This document shows, in pieces, positions 62,691-64,000 of a stretch of DNA of 64,000 bases. The DNA comes from Cyclobacteriaceae bacterium (lineage in GTDB: Bacteria > Bacteroidota > Bacteroidia > Cytophagales > Cyclobacteriaceae). The stretch is taken from NCBI GenBank assembly GCA_028281285.1, contig JANQKF010000032.1, positions 1 through 64,000 of the forward strand. Reading direction: 5' to 3'. How positions within the stretch are numbered: the stretch's first letter is position 1; every line of letters starts with the position of its first letter. The translations under genes were made by a program, and so were the position numbers. Below the pieces are notes generated by a model. The model searched no databases. It was given only the letters and a program-made list of their open reading frames with translations, and was not told where the DNA came from.

Positions 62691-64000
62691 TTATTCGTAC
62701 CTAAGCGCCTTTACGGGATTCTCATTAGCAGTTTTAATCGATTGCAAAACGATCGTAATTAAGGCAACCGATAATAAGACAATAGCCGGTATTAAGAACA
62801 TGTACCATGTCATATCAATGCGATTGGCATAGCCGTCCAACCACTTATTTGCTCCGAAAAAGGCCAATGGTAATGCAATGATAATCGAAATGGCAATCAG
62901 CTTCATGAAGTTTGAAGACATCAAACGAATGATATTAGCCGAAGTGGCGCCTAGCACTTTGCGAATGCCTATTTCTTTGATTCGCTGTTGCATCTCATAG
63001 AGCCCCAGCCCAAAAAGTCCAAGGATGGAGATGAATATCGATAAGCCCGAGAAAGTAGTAAATACAAACCCAAATTGTTGATCAGCCCGATATTGAGCAT
63101 CGAATTGCTCGTCTAAGAAGAAGTAATCGAAATCGCTACTTGGGTATACAGAAGTGTACAATTCTCTTATTTCATCTATCACGGCCTTATAATCACCATC
63201 TCCGGCATTTATCTTAAACGAGTAGTAATCACTACCAGCACCACTTGCATTCAAGAAAAGCACCATAGGTTCGACAGCGGTTTTCAAAGAATTATGATTA
63301 TAATCTTCAAAAACACCAACGACTGTATACTGATCACCACTCCCCCATGAAATTTTTTCTCCGATGGCTGCCTCGTTGGTAGCAAAGCCAAACTTCTTAC
63401 GGGCGGTTTCATTAATCAACATCATCATGTACCACTCTTGATCTTCCTGTTTAAATCCGGAGTGCTTGGTTAGATCGAAATTCTCACCGGCTGCCATTCC
63501 TAGCTGAAATGCCGGAACGAAATCAGAATCAACTCTGAAATTCGAAAAGTTGATACCAACACCAATATCAGTGCTTACCGCTCGCAATCCCGTGGTTGTA
63601 CTCATATCTCCAGTGCCTTGACCAAACACTGTCTCAGAAAATGTGACATGAGTAATTTTGCTGCTTCGCAATGCCTCGGTTTTCAAAACTCGCTGTTTTT
63701 CGATCCTTGCATCTCTATTCTCAGCCACTAAGGGAGCCCTCAAGACAATGGTTTGATCAATGTTCACTCCCAGTTCCTGACTTCTCATAAAGTTCACTTG
63801 TTTGTAGACAGTGATAGTGCCTACCAACAAAAGCATTGTGGCCGTAAACTGGAATACCACCAGGCTCTTTCGGAGAAATCGGCCTTGGGATGAATTTCGG
63901 AGCTTACCGCTCAGCACGGTCATGATCTTATAATTCGAAAGAATCAGAGAAGGATAAAAACCTGATGCAAAAGAACCCACAACAAACAATGCCATGAGCT
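62691..64000 (-). CDS. FtsX/MacB-like ABC transporter permease (tandem copy 2, runs off right edge)
   Basis: The reading frame is open to the window edge, so the N-terminal half is missing; the Met near 63995 is internal. The visible part starts in the middle TM region (LFVVGSFASGFYPSLILSNY). It contains the periplasmic domain and the second FtsX core with IGIRKVLGATSANI, ending NPVKALRYE. It aligns almost position by position with 60232-62688 (for example the DMSTTTG and YPSSDFDYFFLDE segments), so the two are recent paralogues in one operon. Confidence 0.9.
   Translation of the reverse strand, partial: LMALFVVGSFASGFYPSLILSNYKIMTVLSGKLRNSSQGRFLRKSLVVFQFTATMLLLVGTITVYKQVNFMRSQELGVNIDQTIVLRAPLVAENRDARIEKQRVLKTEALRSSKITHVTFSETVFGQGTGDMSTTTGLRAVSTDIGVGINFSNFRVDSDFVPAFQLGMAAGENFDLTKHSGFKQEDQEWYMMMLINETARKKFGFATNEAAIGEKISWGSGDQYTVVGVFEDYNHNSLKTAVEPMVLFLNASGAGSDYYSFKINAGDGDYKAVIDEIRELYTSVYPSSDFDYFFLDEQFDAQYRADQQFGFVFTTFSGLSIFISILGLFGLGLYEMQQRIKEIGIRKVLGATSANIIRLMSSNFMKLIAISIIIALPLAFFGANKWLDGYANRIDMTWYMFLIPAIVLLSVALITIVLQSIKTANENPVKALRYE

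Noticed and set aside
1-64000. tRNA, rRNA, CRISPR array or insertion sequence
   Set aside because: No cloverleaf, rRNA core, regularly spaced repeat array or transposase frame was seen while reading the window.

Overview
The window looks like a chromosomal segment of a Bacteroidota bacterium, most likely order Cytophagales (Roseivirga/Fulvivirga-like). This is inferred from gene content, not from a marker gene: FtsX/MacB-type permeases with a 'permease prefix' domain paired to PadR regulators, LytTR regulators, AraC regulators with multi-TM sensor halves, secreted sortilin-type beta-propellers, a DUF5916 protein, and short or absent Shine-Dalgarno signals. No rRNA, tRNA, CRISPR array, transposase, integrase or phage gene was found. 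Both ends cut through genes: a DUF5916 protein on the left and an FtsX-like permease on the right.

Left third (1-26 kb). Secreted or membrane enzymes (amidase, metallopeptidase-like protein, beta-lactamase-fold hydrolase, MtfA peptidase with a SEC-C zinc tail) alternate with regulators (AraC, LytTR). Two permeases (8188-10794 and 21972-24581) each overlap a PadR gene by 4 bp. The upstream DNA of both PadR genes carries related operator-like motifs. A third permease (11840-14251) stands alone. Between them lie a SRPBCC protein, a highly charged protein with an IF-2 N-domain-like start, a tiny Cys/Lys-rich ORF, an M23 lipoprotein, and a molybdenum cofactor cluster (XdhC facing moaA-moeA-moaC plus a beta-propeller gene). 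Remnants of one palindromic repeat family sit at both sides of moaA-moeA-moaC.

Middle (25-53 kb). A YceI-TPR fusion faces a CadC-like regulator with a TolB-type propeller. Then come nudC with a small partner, two large secreted BNR/sortilin propellers, a BIG2-NHL lipoprotein behind a long hairpin, an S9 peptidase, an S1/P1 nuclease, an AIM24/SnoaL/sterol-desaturase operon, an 820-aa metzincin-type protease, a LytS/LytTR two-component pair, and three tandem amidohydrolases of which only the middle one keeps its metal ligands. Many of these are exported hydrolases, fitting a peptide-scavenging heterotroph.

Right (53-64 kb). The main candidate for an undescribed system is at 53384-55236: an ABC/AAA-type ATPase resembling the DUF3696 family, directly followed by a small PIN-like nuclease. 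In hand-counted lines it is poorer in GC than the neighbouring amidohydrolase genes. It is followed by an AraC regulator, a nucleotide-carrier-like membrane protein overlapping an aldo-keto reductase, mnmA, a small Spy/CpxP-like protein, and two tandem FtsX-like permeases. No ABC ATPase partner for any of the five permeases lies in the window.
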